Positions 5,983 to 14,081 of a stretch of DNA of 17,182 nt are shown piece by piece. Every line of letters begins with the position of its first letter. Position 1 is the stretch's first letter. This DNA comes from DAOLOF01 sp964463605 (GTDB lineage Bacteria > Patescibacteriota > Microgenomatia > UBA1400 > PJMF01): the NCBI GenBank assembly GCA_964463605.1, contig CAYXBZ010000017.1, positions 1 to 17,182 of the forward strand. Direction: 5' to 3'. A program made the position numbers and the translations under genes. Under the pieces are notes generated by a model. It was not told the origin of the DNA. It did no database searches and was given only the letters and a program-made list of their open reading frames with translations.

Positions 5983-7314
5983 ATGAAAAATCTTAAGCAA
6001 ACTGACAGCAAGATGTACGACTTGATCAAGGCTGAAGACAAGCGTCAGCGAGAAACGCTGATGATGATCCCATCAGAAAATATGTCGTCAGCGGCCGTGA
6101 TGGAGGCTGTCGGTTCATCTTTGGGTAATAAGTACGCCGAGGGTTATCCCTTCAAGCGCTACTATCAAGGTCAAGAGTTTGTAGATCAGATTGAAACTTT
6201 AACCATTGAAAGAGCTAAGGAAGTATTTGGAGTGCCCCATGTTAATGTTCAAGCTTTATCGGGGTCTCCAGCTAACTTGGCAGCGTATGTAGCTATGCTT
6301 AAACCTGGTGAAAAAATTATGGGTTTGGATTTGGCTCACGGTGGACACTTAACCCATGGGGCAAAAGTATCTGTGTCATCAATCTTTTTTAATAGCGTCT
6401 CTTACACCTTGGGCCAAGATGGCAAGATGGATTATGATGCTATTGAAAAGTTAGCACTAAAAGAAAAGCCACAGGTAATTGTGGCTGGTATCACCGCTTA
6501 TCCACTGCAGGTTGATTGGGCGCGTTTTGCCAAGATTGCCCAAAAAGTTGATGCTTATTTAATGGCAGATATTGCTCACTTGGCTGGTTTAGTAGCAGGT
6601 GGGGCTTATCCCAGCCCAGTGCCTCACGCGCACCTAGTGACAACCACTACTCATAAAACCTTACGCGGCCCGCGTGGAGCGATGATCATGGTGACCGATA
6701 AAGGTCTTAAGAAAAATCCAGATTTAGCCAAAAAAGTTGACCAAGCTGTCTTTCCAAGACTTCAGGGAGGTCCTCACATGAATGCTATCGCTGGCATTGG
6801 GGTAGCACTTAAAGAAGCTCAAACAGCTCGTTTTAAGAAGTACGCGGCACAAGTGGTAAAGAATAGCGAAGCACTAGCTAAGCATTTGAAACAACACAAT
6901 TTTCATTTGGTAGCTGGTGGCAGCAATACTCACCTAATTTTAATTGATTTAACAAATAAGGGATTATTAGGAAATACTGCTGCTGAAGCACTTGAAGCAG
7001 CCAATATTGTCCTTAATCGCAACGCTGTTCCCAATGACCCTAATCCGCCATTCTATCCTTCTGGAATCAGGATGGGCACACCTGGTGTTACTACTAGGAG
7101 GATGAAAGTTCCCCAAATGAAAATAATTGCTGACTGCATCAATGATGTCATCAATGATATTGTTCGCATCAAGCAGGAGCAGAATATTGATTTTGATCAA
7201 GAAAAGAAAGCTTCTGTTAGAGCTAAGTTGATTCAAGAGTCAGAGGTGATTAAGACTGCTCAAAAAACCATTAAGCAGTTGTGTAAAGACCATCCGTTGC
7301 CAAAGATTTATTAA
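5983..7314 (+). CDS. glyA: Serine hydroxymethyltransferase
   Basis: A PLP enzyme that interconverts serine + THF and glycine + 5,10-methylene-THF, the main entry of one-carbon units. The 443 residues are slightly longer than E. coli GlyA, with a basic/helical C-terminal end. Key segments: MIPSENMSS near the N-terminus, NKYAEGYPFKRYYQGQEFVD, the ADIAHLAGLVAGG loop, and the PLP lysine K225 in TTTTHKTLRGPRG; the GxRMGTPGVTTR-type motif appears as GIRMGTPGVTTRRM. AAGGA lies eight bases before the ATG. First gene of a likely operon with fhs, folD and an LCP gene, with no terminator after it. Its leader carries a terminator and a hairpin, so it is the best candidate for regulated expression in this window. 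Confidence 0.96.
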   Translation: MKNLKQTDSKMYDLIKAEDKRQRETLMMIPSENMSSAAVMEAVGSSLGNKYAEGYPFKRYYQGQEFVDQIETLTIERAKEVFGVPHVNVQALSGSPANLAAYVAMLKPGEKIMGLDLAHGGHLTHGAKVSVSSIFFNSVSYTLGQDGKMDYDAIEKLALKEKPQVIVAGITAYPLQVDWARFAKIAQKVDAYLMADIAHLAGLVAGGAYPSPVPHAHLVTTTTHKTLRGPRGAMIMVTDKGLKKNPDLAKKVDQAVFPRLQGGPHMNAIAGIGVALKEAQTARFKKYAAQVVKNSEALAKHLKQHNFHLVAGGSNTHLILIDLTNKGLLGNTAAEALEAANIVLNRNAVPNDPNPPFYPSGIRMGTPGVTTRRMKVPQMKIIADCINDVINDIVRIKQEQNIDFDQEKKASVRAKLIQESEVIKTAQKTIKQLCKDHPLPKIY

Positions 7315-7344
7315 GGCTTGAACTTCAATAAAAATTAGTGAAGT

Positions 7345-7362
7345 GGTTTGTTTTAACGAACC
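7345..7362 (+). other. Small hairpin in the glyA-fhs spacer
   Basis: GGTTTGTT (7345-7352) pairs with AACGAACC (7355-7362), one G-U included, around a two-base loop. No T-run follows. An outer ACTTCA/TGAAGT pairing lies just upstream. It may be a processing or translation-control element; it is not a terminator. Confidence 0.4.
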
Positions 7363-7377
7363 TAGAAAGATTGTTCT

Positions 7378-9009
7378 ATGAAATCCGACATTGATATCGC
7401 TCAAGCAGCGAAGCTTCAACCAATTAATGATATTGCCAAAAGTATTGGTATATCTGAAAAGTATTTAGAACATTACGGCCAGTATAAAGCTAAAGTTAGT
7501 GATGAGATTTGGGATAAAGTCGGAAAGAAGAAAGACGGTAAATTAGTGTTGGTCACAGCTATGACCCCCACTCCGGCTGGAGAGGGAAAGACCACCACCA
7601 CTGTGGGTTTAGGTCAAGCATTGTGGGGTTTGGGTAAAAAATCAATGATCTGTTTGCGCGAGCCTTCTTTGGGTCCTATTTTTGGCATTAAAGGTGGTGC
7701 TGCTGGTGGGGGAAATTCTCAAGTGATACCAATGGAAGATATCAATCTTCACTTTACTGGCGACATTCATGCCATCACCGCAGCCAACAATTTGCTGGCT
7801 TCAGTGATTGATAATCACATTCATCAGGGTAACGAGTTGGGGATTAATTCCAAAAAAGTGAGTTGGAAACGATGTTTGGATATGAGTGATCGCAACTTGC
7901 GCGAAATAGTTGTTGGTTTGGGGGGAGGCAATGGGCAAGTGAGGGAAGATGGATTTATCATCACGGTTGCCTCTGAAGTAATGGCAGCTCTTTGTTTAAG
8001 TAAGGACATTAAAGATTTAAAAAAACGCCTCGAGAAAATGATCGTGGCCACAACCTACGACAATCAACCGGTTTATGCCAAAGATTTGAAAGTGGCAGGT
8101 GCTATGACAGTGTTGCTTAAAGATGCAATCAAACCTAATTTAGTCCAAACACTTGAGGGCTCACCTGCTTTTATTCATGGCGGACCGTTTGCCAACATTG
8201 CTCACGGCTGCAACTCACTAGCCGCTACCTCTTTGGCTTTAAAGTTGGCTGACATTGTGGTGACAGAGGCGGGTTTTGGCTCTGATTTAGGAGCAGAAAA
8301 GTTCATGGATATCAAATGCAGAATTGGTGGACTTACACCCAACGCAGTGGTGCTAGTGGCAACTGTCCGCGCCTTGAAACATCATGGATATGGCAAATTG
8401 GAAGATGGTATTCAGAACTTGGGCAAACATATCGAGAACCTCCAAAAATTTAATGTGCCCATTGTGGTAGCTGTAAACAAATTTACGGGCGATACTGCAG
8501 CTGAGTATCAACTAATTGAAAAATACTGTCAAAAACGAGGAGTAAAGGTAGCTTTGTCGGAAGTTTGGGCAAAAGGTGGCAAAGGAGGTGAACTCATAGC
8601 GCAAGAAATTCTCAAATTAATTGAGCAACCTTCCAAGTTCAACTCATTTTATGATCCGCAAATTGGCCCGCAAAAAGCAATGGAAAAGATTGCGACCGAA
8701 ATTTATGGTGCTGACGGGGTTGAATGGGCGCCTAAAGCCCTCAAGGAACTTAAAAAGTATGAATCATGGGGTGTAAAAAATTTACCAATTTGTGTTGCAA
8801 AAACTCAAGCATCTCTATCTGACAACTCAAAACTACTGGGAGCTCCTAAGGGTTTTAAAGTGACGATTCGAGAAACGTCTTTAAGTAATGGCGCTGGTTT
8901 TATTGTGATGATAGCCGGTAGCGTGATGAGAATGCCTGGACTGCCAAAGAAACCATCTGCTGAGTTAATTGATATTGATGCTACTGGTAAGACAGTAGGG
9001 TTGTTTTAA
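7378..9009 (+). CDS. fhs: Formate--tetrahydrofolate ligase
   Basis: Catalyses formate + ATP + THF to 10-formyl-THF; the reaction is reversible and can yield ATP. The 543 residues are close to the family length of about 555. The ATP loop TPTPAGEGKTTTT lies at residues 64-75. Other family segments: LREPSLGPIFGIKGGAAGGG, DINLHFTGDIHAI, ANNLLASVIDNHIHQGN, FANIAHGCNS, VTEAGFGSDLGAEKF and the final GSVMRMPGLPKKP. Only a weak ribosome binding site (AGAAAG) precedes the ATG. It lies 63 bases after glyA and 65 bases before folD, with the second GC palindrome in the latter gap. Confidence 0.96.
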   Translation: MKSDIDIAQAAKLQPINDIAKSIGISEKYLEHYGQYKAKVSDEIWDKVGKKKDGKLVLVTAMTPTPAGEGKTTTTVGLGQALWGLGKKSMICLREPSLGPIFGIKGGAAGGGNSQVIPMEDINLHFTGDIHAITAANNLLASVIDNHIHQGNELGINSKKVSWKRCLDMSDRNLREIVVGLGGGNGQVREDGFIITVASEVMAALCLSKDIKDLKKRLEKMIVATTYDNQPVYAKDLKVAGAMTVLLKDAIKPNLVQTLEGSPAFIHGGPFANIAHGCNSLAATSLALKLADIVVTEAGFGSDLGAEKFMDIKCRIGGLTPNAVVLVATVRALKHHGYGKLEDGIQNLGKHIENLQKFNVPIVVAVNKFTGDTAAEYQLIEKYCQKRGVKVALSEVWAKGGKGGELIAQEILKLIEQPSKFNSFYDPQIGPQKAMEKIATEIYGADGVEWAPKALKELKKYESWGVKNLPICVAKTQASLSDNSKLLGAPKGFKVTIRETSLSNGAGFIVMIAGSVMRMPGLPKKPSAELIDIDATGKTVGLF

Positions 9010-9030
9010 TTAGTTAATTAGTAATCGGAT

Positions 9031-9057
9031 GGGGCGCCGCCGCAGCGGCGGCGCCCC
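9031..9057. repeat. Perfect 27-bp GC-rich palindrome, copy 2
   Basis: Thirteen-base arms GGGGCGCCGCCGC (9031-9043) and GCGGCGGCGCCCC (9045-9057) flank a single A. After a two-base bulge, GGAT (9027-9030) and ATCC (9060-9063) can extend the stem. The inner 12-base arms are identical to copy 1 at 5072-5096. No T-run follows on either strand. It sits in the middle of the glyA-fhs-folD operon. Confidence 0.9.
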
Positions 9058-9074
9058 TCATCCAAATAAAGAAT

Positions 9075-9926
9075 ATGTCAAACATCATCGACGGCAAAAA
9101 AATTACTCAAGAACTGCGACAACAAATAGCTGAGCAAGTAAAAAAAATGGATCGCAAGCCTGGTTTGGCTGTCGTGTTGGTAGGCGATGATCCTGCTTCA
9201 AAAGTATATGTAAACTCTAAAGAGAGAGCCTGTTTGGCAGCTGGCTTTCACTCAGAAAAAATTGTGCTTTCTGCCGATATCACGCAGCAAGAGTTATCTA
9301 AGCAGATTAAGCAGTTGAATCAAGATGATCAAATCGATGGCATTTTGGTTCAGATGCCTCTTCCGCCTCATTTGGACGAGAGAAAGGCAATTTTAGCCAT
9401 TGATCCCAACAAGGATGTCGATTGCTTTCACCCGCTTAATCTAGGAGAACTTTTGTTGCAAAAAAAGGCAACACCAATGGAAAAGTTGCTTGCAGCCTGC
9501 ACTCCAAAGGGTATTATCCGTTTGATCCAAAGCACTGGTGTTTTACTTGAAGGCAAAAAAGCAGTTGTTGTTGGCCGCAGCCACTTGGTAGGTAAGCCTG
9601 TGGCGTTGTTGCTGCTAGCAGAAAACGCTACCGTTAAAATCTGTCACAGCCGCACTCAAGATTTAGCAGAGCAGTGTAAACAAGCTGATGTGTTGGTGGC
9701 GGCGGTGGGTGTGCCTAAATTAATTACCAAAGAAATGATTAAGCCTGGAGCGGTAGTGATTGATGTTGGTATCAACCGTGTTGACGGGCAGTTGGTAGGA
9801 GATGTTGATTTTGAACAAGTGCAGCCGATAGCGGGTAATATTACTCCTGTGCCTGGAGGCGTAGGTCCCATGACGATTGCTTGTTTGTTGGAAAATACTC
9901 TAATTTTAGCGAACAGAAGAAATTAA
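9075..9926 (+). CDS. folD: Bifunctional methylene-THF dehydrogenase / methenyl-THF cyclohydrolase
   Basis: Oxidises 5,10-methylene-THF with NAD(P)+ and hydrolyses the methenyl product to 10-formyl-THF, linking GlyA to Fhs. The 283 residues are of normal length. Catalytic Y45 and K49 are in SKVYVNSKERAC. DGILVQMPLPPHLDE, DVDCFHPLNLG, the Rossmann motif VVVGRSHLVGKPVA, VIDVGINRVDGQLVGDVDF and ITPVPGGVGPMTI are all intact. No clear Shine-Dalgarno site is seen; the start is set by homology (MSNIIDGKKIT). Its stop is 8 bases before the next ATG. Confidence 0.96.
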   Translation: MSNIIDGKKITQELRQQIAEQVKKMDRKPGLAVVLVGDDPASKVYVNSKERACLAAGFHSEKIVLSADITQQELSKQIKQLNQDDQIDGILVQMPLPPHLDERKAILAIDPNKDVDCFHPLNLGELLLQKKATPMEKLLAACTPKGIIRLIQSTGVLLEGKKAVVVGRSHLVGKPVALLLLAENATVKICHSRTQDLAEQCKQADVLVAAVGVPKLITKEMIKPGAVVIDVGINRVDGQLVGDVDFEQVQPIAGNITPVPGGVGPMTIACLLENTLILANRRN

Positions 9927-9933
9927 TCAAAAA

Positions 9934-11064
9934 ATGTCACAAACAGTTCAAGCAGTAGTGCAGTTTCTGCAAAAAAGTACAAAAAGAAGATCAATCTTGA
10001 TAGTGTTTTTGTCGGCTGTCTTTCTTTCTAGTATATTTGTTTCTTTTTTCTATTTTAATGGTAGAACCGGTCAGCTTAATGATCAGGTCGATGCGATTGA
10101 AAATTTATCCTCGATTGAAATAGAGGAACATGAGGTGGATCTCTCAGAAAAATCTACTCTCACTATACTGCTACTTGGTTATGGTGGGCCAGGTCATCAA
10201 GGCGGTTACTTGGCTGATGCTATTCAGTTGGCTCATCTTGACTTTGAAAGAAGTCAGTTAACTTTGGTTTCTATTCCGCGTGATCTGTGGGTTAAGTTGC
10301 CCAACGGATCTCAGGCAAAAATTAATCAGGCACTTACTCTGGGTGCTGATAAATCTAACTTGATTTATAGTGGTGGAAAGGTGGCTAAAAAAATGGCTGA
10401 GGTGGTGGTGGGCGTAGAAATTGATTACTTTCTAGCAGTAGATTTTGTGGGTTTCAAACGAGTGATTGGTGAAGATCTGGGCAGTATTATGGTTGATGTT
10501 CCCGAGACTCTTGAAGACAAATGGTATCCCATTCGTGGTGAAGAACTGAATCCTTGTGGCAAATCTCCAGAAGAAATTGCCAAATTAACTCAGCAGTTAT
10601 CTGGTTTTGAGCTTGAGCGTCAGTTTGAGTGTCGCTACGAACACATCTACTTTCCTAAAGGAGTTAACAAGATGGAGGGAGGCGATGCTCTGGCTTATGT
10701 GCGCTCGCGCCATGGTTCTGCTGGAGGTGATTTTTCTCGCAGCCAGCGCCAGCATGCTTTGCTTATGGGTGTGAGAGACAGGCTGTTTGAGTTGGAATTT
10801 TGGACTAATCTGCCTTCAATTTATCAAAAATTATCAAAAAACATTACTACTGACGTTGATCTTGAGGCGCTGGAATATTTATTGCCGGTGTTGAAGCTGA
10901 TGAATAATTATGAAGTTAGTCAGGGAATTATTAGCACCGATAATGTGCTCTCCTCAAGCAAGTCTTCAACGGGGGCTTTTATCTTAATTCCCAGAGAAGG
11001 GTTGGATAGTTGGAGTGAAGTAAGAGCTTATGTTCAAGGAGTTATTAATCCCACATCTTTTTAG
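9934..11064 (+). CDS. LytR-CpsA-Psr (LCP) family protein
   Basis: LCP proteins are membrane-bound phosphotransferases that attach polyisoprenyl-linked glycopolymers to peptidoglycan or related acceptors. The 376 residues have a cytoplasmic basic N-terminus, one membrane segment (about 21-41) and an extracytoplasmic LCP domain from about residue 75: TILLLGYGG, YLADAIQLA (D95), VSIPRDLWV (R116, D117), then ALAYVRSRHG and FSRSQRQ with the expected conserved arginines. Its start is 8 bases after folD, so it is probably coupled to the folate operon, an unexpected partner. No sugar-transferase genes are nearby, so its polymer substrate is unknown. Confidence 0.88.
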   Translation: MSQTVQAVVQFLQKSTKRRSILIVFLSAVFLSSIFVSFFYFNGRTGQLNDQVDAIENLSSIEIEEHEVDLSEKSTLTILLLGYGGPGHQGGYLADAIQLAHLDFERSQLTLVSIPRDLWVKLPNGSQAKINQALTLGADKSNLIYSGGKVAKKMAEVVVGVEIDYFLAVDFVGFKRVIGEDLGSIMVDVPETLEDKWYPIRGEELNPCGKSPEEIAKLTQQLSGFELERQFECRYEHIYFPKGVNKMEGGDALAYVRSRHGSAGGDFSRSQRQHALLMGVRDRLFELEFWTNLPSIYQKLSKNITTDVDLEALEYLLPVLKLMNNYEVSQGIISTDNVLSSSKSSTGAFILIPREGLDSWSEVRAYVQGVINPTSF

Positions 11065-11098
11065 TTAGATTAGTTGGAAGTCTACAGTAGTTATAATA

Positions 11099-11128
11099 CA
11101 AAAACACTCCGCTTTTTTTGCAGAGTGT
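11099..11128 (-). terminator. Terminator for the secreted helical protein gene
   Basis: ACACTCCGC (11104-11112) pairs with GCAGAGTGT (11120-11128), one C-A mismatch, with a T-rich loop. Read on the minus strand the stem is followed by TTTTTG, so it should end the gene at 11202-11675. It may also weakly stop the convergent LCP transcript. Confidence 0.65.
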
Positions 11129-11201
11129 CTTGATTGATGACTTAAGAAGTATCGTCGATTTCTTATAGCAGATTTTTTCAAACTCCTTTCAAGGTAATTA
11201 A

Positions 11202-11675
11202 TTATTTATGACGATATCTTCCTTGGCCAACTGATTTGTTTTTATTCATCATGCGCTGTCCGTTTCCTTGTCCCATTCCCATTAGAAATGAGGGATCTAT
11301 GTTATTTTCTTGAGCCCATGAAACCAATTCTTCTCGATGCTGTTGAATTTTTGACCCAGAGCCATCACATTCTTTTTGAAGCTGCTCTTTCTTTTCTAAA
11401 ATGAGTCGTTGTTGTTCGGTGGTTAGTTCTCCATTTTCAACTGCTTGTTCAAGGTGTGCCTCGAATCCCATTTTAAGTTGTTCTTTTTTCTCTAAGCGAA
11501 TCTCTTGCATCACTTGCGTTGCTTTCTCTTCAGTTGTGCCAAATCTTTGAGCCACTTTGCTTAAAATATTAGAGTCTGACTGCCCAAAAAAAGCCTGAGA
11601 AGTACTGACTCCATAAGTTAAGCTACTGATTAGAGCCAATGCTGTGAGTGAGGTTATAACTGTCTGTTTATTCAT
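11202..11675 (-). CDS. Secreted helical protein, DUF2680/CpxP-like in style
   Basis: A 157-residue exported protein. Residues 1-28 are a signal peptide (MNKQTVITSLTALALISS..., cleavage after SQA). The mature part is charged and helical, with heptad-like Lys/Glu stretches (EKKEQLKMGFEAHLEQAVE, LTTEQQRLILEKKEQLQKE). It ends in a Met/Gly/Asn-rich basic tail (FLMGMGQGNGQRMMNKNK, final HK). The LTTEQQ-type helix resembles DUF2680 proteins and, loosely, the LTxxQ helices of CpxP/Spy periplasmic proteins; this is resemblance by eye only. GAAAGG before the ATG is a plausible ribosome binding site. Its promoter carries the same 11-bp-spaced repeats as the two-component operon, suggesting an envelope-stress target. 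The Met/His-rich tail might bind metal. Confidence 0.6.
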   Translation of the reverse strand: MNKQTVITSLTALALISSLTYGVSTSQAFFGQSDSNILSKVAQRFGTTEEKATQVMQEIRLEKKEQLKMGFEAHLEQAVENGELTTEQQRLILEKKEQLQKECDGSGSKIQQHREELVSWAQENNIDPSFLMGMGQGNGQRMMNKNKSVGQGRYRHK

Positions 11676-11772
11676 TGTTGCCTTTCGCCTTCATTTTTTA
11701 AATGTTTATTTTTATAAATGAAAACAATTTAAGTTATTTATTGATGTTGCTTCTAATGAACAACTAATTAAG

Positions 11773-11806
11773 AATATAAATAACTATTTTGAGATAACGT
11801 TGAGAA
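11773..11806 (-). promoter_or_regulatory. Direct-repeat activator box and -10 of the secreted protein gene
   Basis: Toward the gene the strand reads TTCTCAAC-GTT-ATCTCAAA, nine bases, then TATATT (11778-11773). On the plus strand this is TTGAGA at 11789 and again at 11800, exactly 11 bases apart. The same half-site and geometry occur upstream of the response regulator at 14828-14860. Confidence 0.5.
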
Positions 11807-11830
11807 GCGCTTTTCTTCAAAAATTTCCTC

Positions 11831-11839
11831 TGCTATACT
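11831..11839 (+). promoter_or_regulatory. Extended -10 promoter of the membrane protein gene
   Basis: TGCTATACT gives a TG-n extended -10 (TATACT at 11834-11839) about 35 bases before the ATG at 11874. There is no good -35, as expected for an extended -10. The divergent activator box lies immediately upstream. Confidence 0.5.
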
Positions 11840-11873
11840 GATTAAAGTTGTAAGTTATTCATTATTAATTTTT

Positions 11874-12368
11874 ATGGCAAAACCAACCAAACACGCTACA
11901 CCCATTTGTATCGTTTTGACTGTAGTAGCGGCTTTAGGCATCATTTTTGGACTAATTTACTCTCAGCCATTAATTCCCATAATTTTACTTGTACCAACAG
12001 CGATTTATGAGGTTTATCGTACCGAAGGAAGAAGCACCAAAGTAGCTGCCTGGGGTATGCTAGGTTTATTAGTTGCTGAGTTGCTTTTTGTGATTTTTGG
12101 TATTGATTTTGATTTGGCTGAGTTTTTGGGTAAATCCACTACTTATATTAGAGGATATCGAATTCCGTTGGGAAACATTCAAGTGATCAGCCCATCTTTA
12201 ATGGCAGTGTTGTCAATTGTTCTGATCACTAATACTCGCGGTCGATACACTCGTTGGTTGGCAGCAATTATTTTTGTGACGGCCTTTGCTATCATTTACA
12301 CTGTAGACCCCACTGTGTTTGAGGAATTGATGAAACTGGCGGTGGATGAAGGATTAAAGAGGTTGTAA
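11874..12368 (+). CDS. Hypothetical multi-spanning membrane protein
   Basis: I do not recognise a family. The 164 residues have about five hydrophobic segments (roughly 10-28, 31-44, 57-76, 104-119, 126-143), separated by short basic loops (YRTEGRSTK, RGRYTRW). It ends in a short amphipathic tail (FEELMKLAVDEGLKRL). There is no signal peptide beyond the first segment and no catalytic motif is visible. No Shine-Dalgarno site; the leader would be only about 28 bases. It diverges from the secreted helical protein and converges on the deaminase gene. The gap after it holds the 10-bp palindrome GAGAATTCTC (12381-12390) but no terminator. Confidence 0.7.
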   Translation: MAKPTKHATPICIVLTVVAALGIIFGLIYSQPLIPIILLVPTAIYEVYRTEGRSTKVAAWGMLGLLVAELLFVIFGIDFDLAEFLGKSTTYIRGYRIPLGNIQVISPSLMAVLSIVLITNTRGRYTRWLAAIIFVTAFAIIYTVDPTVFEELMKLAVDEGLKRL

Positions 12369-12416
12369 GTGTAAGTAATAGAGAATTCTCTGATGAGTTG
12401 GATTTCACAAGTTATC

Positions 12417-12953
12417 CTATGCAGTCCACTTTTTTCCATGCATAAATGAGTCAGCTCCAACAGTTCCGTTATACAGAATAACTCTCACACCAGCTTCATT
12501 AAGAACTTTGGCAGCCTCTATCATCTCTTTTTGCCATCCTGCGCGAGTCCGTTCAATTTTTTGTTGATGCAAGATAACCGTACTAATTCCAGAGCTAATA
12601 ATAGCATTGGCGCATTGCAAACAAGGATGAAGTGGAGTTACTAATGTTTTTTTTGCAGTTTTTAAACCTATCTTAGCAGCAGCATAAATCAAATCTCGCT
12701 CGGCGTGGTTGGGGTAAAGATGTCGATTTTCACCCTCAAATCTTTCGGGCCGCTCTTTCACTCCTTCAGGAAGAACATTTTTTCCTTTAAGAATAATTTT
12801 TTCTCCTGAAATTAACAGTGCGCCTACTTTGGTGGTGGGATGATTGCTTTTTTGTGCATGCAAATAGCACTCTTTAAGCCACTTTTTGTGTGTTGTGTGA
12901 GTTGAGATCTCAATATTATTTAACTCAAGAAGATTCGAAATGAGTTTTGACAT
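12417..12953 (-). CDS. dCMP/cytidine deaminase-like zinc enzyme
   Basis: A member of the cytidine deaminase superfamily, 178 residues. The zinc site is intact: NHAERD (H83, catalytic E85) and PLHPCLQCANAIISSG (C111, C114). THKKWLKECYLHAQKS and TKVGALLISGEKII match the N-terminal part of dCMP deaminases (A/S-x-C-x-R-x-x-VGA-type segment), here without the usual C-x-R pair. The insert between the VGA region and HAE (GVKERPERFEGENRHLYP) is also as in dCMP deaminases. The likely role is dCMP to dUMP for thymidylate supply, but free nucleoside or another base-containing substrate is possible. It starts 30 bases after the kinase gene with no terminator between, so it may be the third gene of that operon. 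No ribosome binding site is evident. Confidence 0.75.
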   Translation of the reverse strand: MSKLISNLLELNNIEISTHTTHKKWLKECYLHAQKSNHPTTKVGALLISGEKIILKGKNVLPEGVKERPERFEGENRHLYPNHAERDLIYAAAKIGLKTAKKTLVTPLHPCLQCANAIISSGISTVILHQQKIERTRAGWQKEMIEAAKVLNEAGVRVILYNGTVGADSFMHGKKWTA

Positions 12954-12983
12954 CGTTATGGATGATAATGAATATTCAACAAA

Positions 12984-14081
12984 TTAGTTAGAGGAGTTTT
13001 TGTCAATGCTGTTTAATTTAACTTTAAAAACACTACCCCTACCAACTATGCTTTCAACACTGATTTTTCCTCCATGATTGTTTGCTATCTGTTTGGCAAG
13101 TGCAAGACCTAATCCGTAACTGCCACTGGATGAGTGTGACATCTCTTGATCGTTTTGAGTTCTCTGTCTTGAGGCGTCAGAGCGATAAAAACGATCAAAA
13201 ATATGATCGAGATCCTTTTCATCAATGCCGATTCCATGATCTACAACCTCGACTTCAATCATTTTTTTGCTTTTTAACAGATTCAACTCAACTGTTGAGT
13301 TTTGTTTGCTAAATTTGATGGCATTATCAAGCAAGATTGTCACCATTTCAGTTAGAGATTCTTTGTCACCAAGAATCTGGGTATTGCTGGAGCCTGACGA
13401 ACAATGAAATTTAATAGAGATTTTCTTATGATTGGCTAAGGGTTTAACTCGCTTGATAGCTGACTCAACAAACTCCTGTAACTGAACTGGCTCCCAGTAG
13501 GTTTGTTCCCCGTTGTTTTCTGCTTGAGCAAGTTTAAGCAATCTAGTAGTGAGTGACTCCAGGCGTTTAACGTCGTTTAAGTTATCATCTAATACATTTT
13601 TGGCGTTTTTGCCAAGGCTTTCATCCATTAGATTAACTTCCAAAGAAGTATGCAAGGCGGTTAGTGGAGTTTTCAGTTCGTGGGCTGCGTCAGCCACAAA
13701 CTGTTTTTGCAGTTCTAAAGTGTGAATAATGGGTTCTAAGGTTTTTCCGGAAAGAAAATAACTGGCCCCTGCTCCAAGAAATAAAATTATCACATTGATC
13801 ACGAATATTCGATTTCTTAACTCCAAGCGCACTTCATTCAGTTCTGAGGTCAAGATTTCCTGATGATTTGGTGGAAGAAACCAGCGAACCTGTTGTAATC
13901 TTCGGGGTCCCTGTAAAGCTGATGGCTCACCGCCCAATAACTCTCCTAGGCGATCGTATTGAAGGTCAAGAATTTGGGTGGTTCCTGCAAAATATAAACT
14001 ACTCAAACCAATACTAATTGTCATCAAGACCAATGTGTACCACAAGGTGAGTTTTAATCTTGTTTGAAAAAATTGATTCAT
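12984..14081 (-). CDS. Sensor histidine kinase, EnvZ/PhoR type
   Basis: Membrane-bound sensor of a two-component system, 365 residues. Membrane segments at about 12-32 and 91-111 enclose a small extracytoplasmic loop of roughly 58 residues. A very short linker leads to the HisKA motif FVADAAHELKTPLTAL with phospho-acceptor H134. The ATPase domain has the N box (LLDNAIKFS), G1 (DHGIGI), F box (IFDRFYRSD) and G2 (GSYGLGLALAKQIANNHGG). No full HAMP domain is seen. The ATG overlaps the regulator stop by ATGA, giving tight coupling to its partner. The small sensor loop suggests sensing within or close to the membrane, which is inference. Confidence 0.93.
   Translation of the reverse strand: MNQFFQTRLKLTLWYTLVLMTISIGLSSLYFAGTTQILDLQYDRLGELLGGEPSALQGPRRLQQVRWFLPPNHQEILTSELNEVRLELRNRIFVINVIILFLGAGASYFLSGKTLEPIIHTLELQKQFVADAAHELKTPLTALHTSLEVNLMDESLGKNAKNVLDDNLNDVKRLESLTTRLLKLAQAENNGEQTYWEPVQLQEFVESAIKRVKPLANHKKISIKFHCSSGSSNTQILGDKESLTEMVTILLDNAIKFSKQNSTVELNLLKSKKMIEVEVVDHGIGIDEKDLDHIFDRFYRSDASRQRTQNDQEMSHSSSGSYGLGLALAKQIANNHGGKISVESIVGRGSVFKVKLNSIDKNSSN

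Noticed and set aside
12381..12390. GAGAATTCTC palindrome as a terminator between convergent genes
   Set aside because: The stem is short with no real loop and no T-run follows.
12896..12915. TTGAGATCTCAA palindrome as a regulator half-site
   Set aside because: It is inside the deaminase coding sequence, is an inverted rather than direct repeat, and lacks a phased partner.
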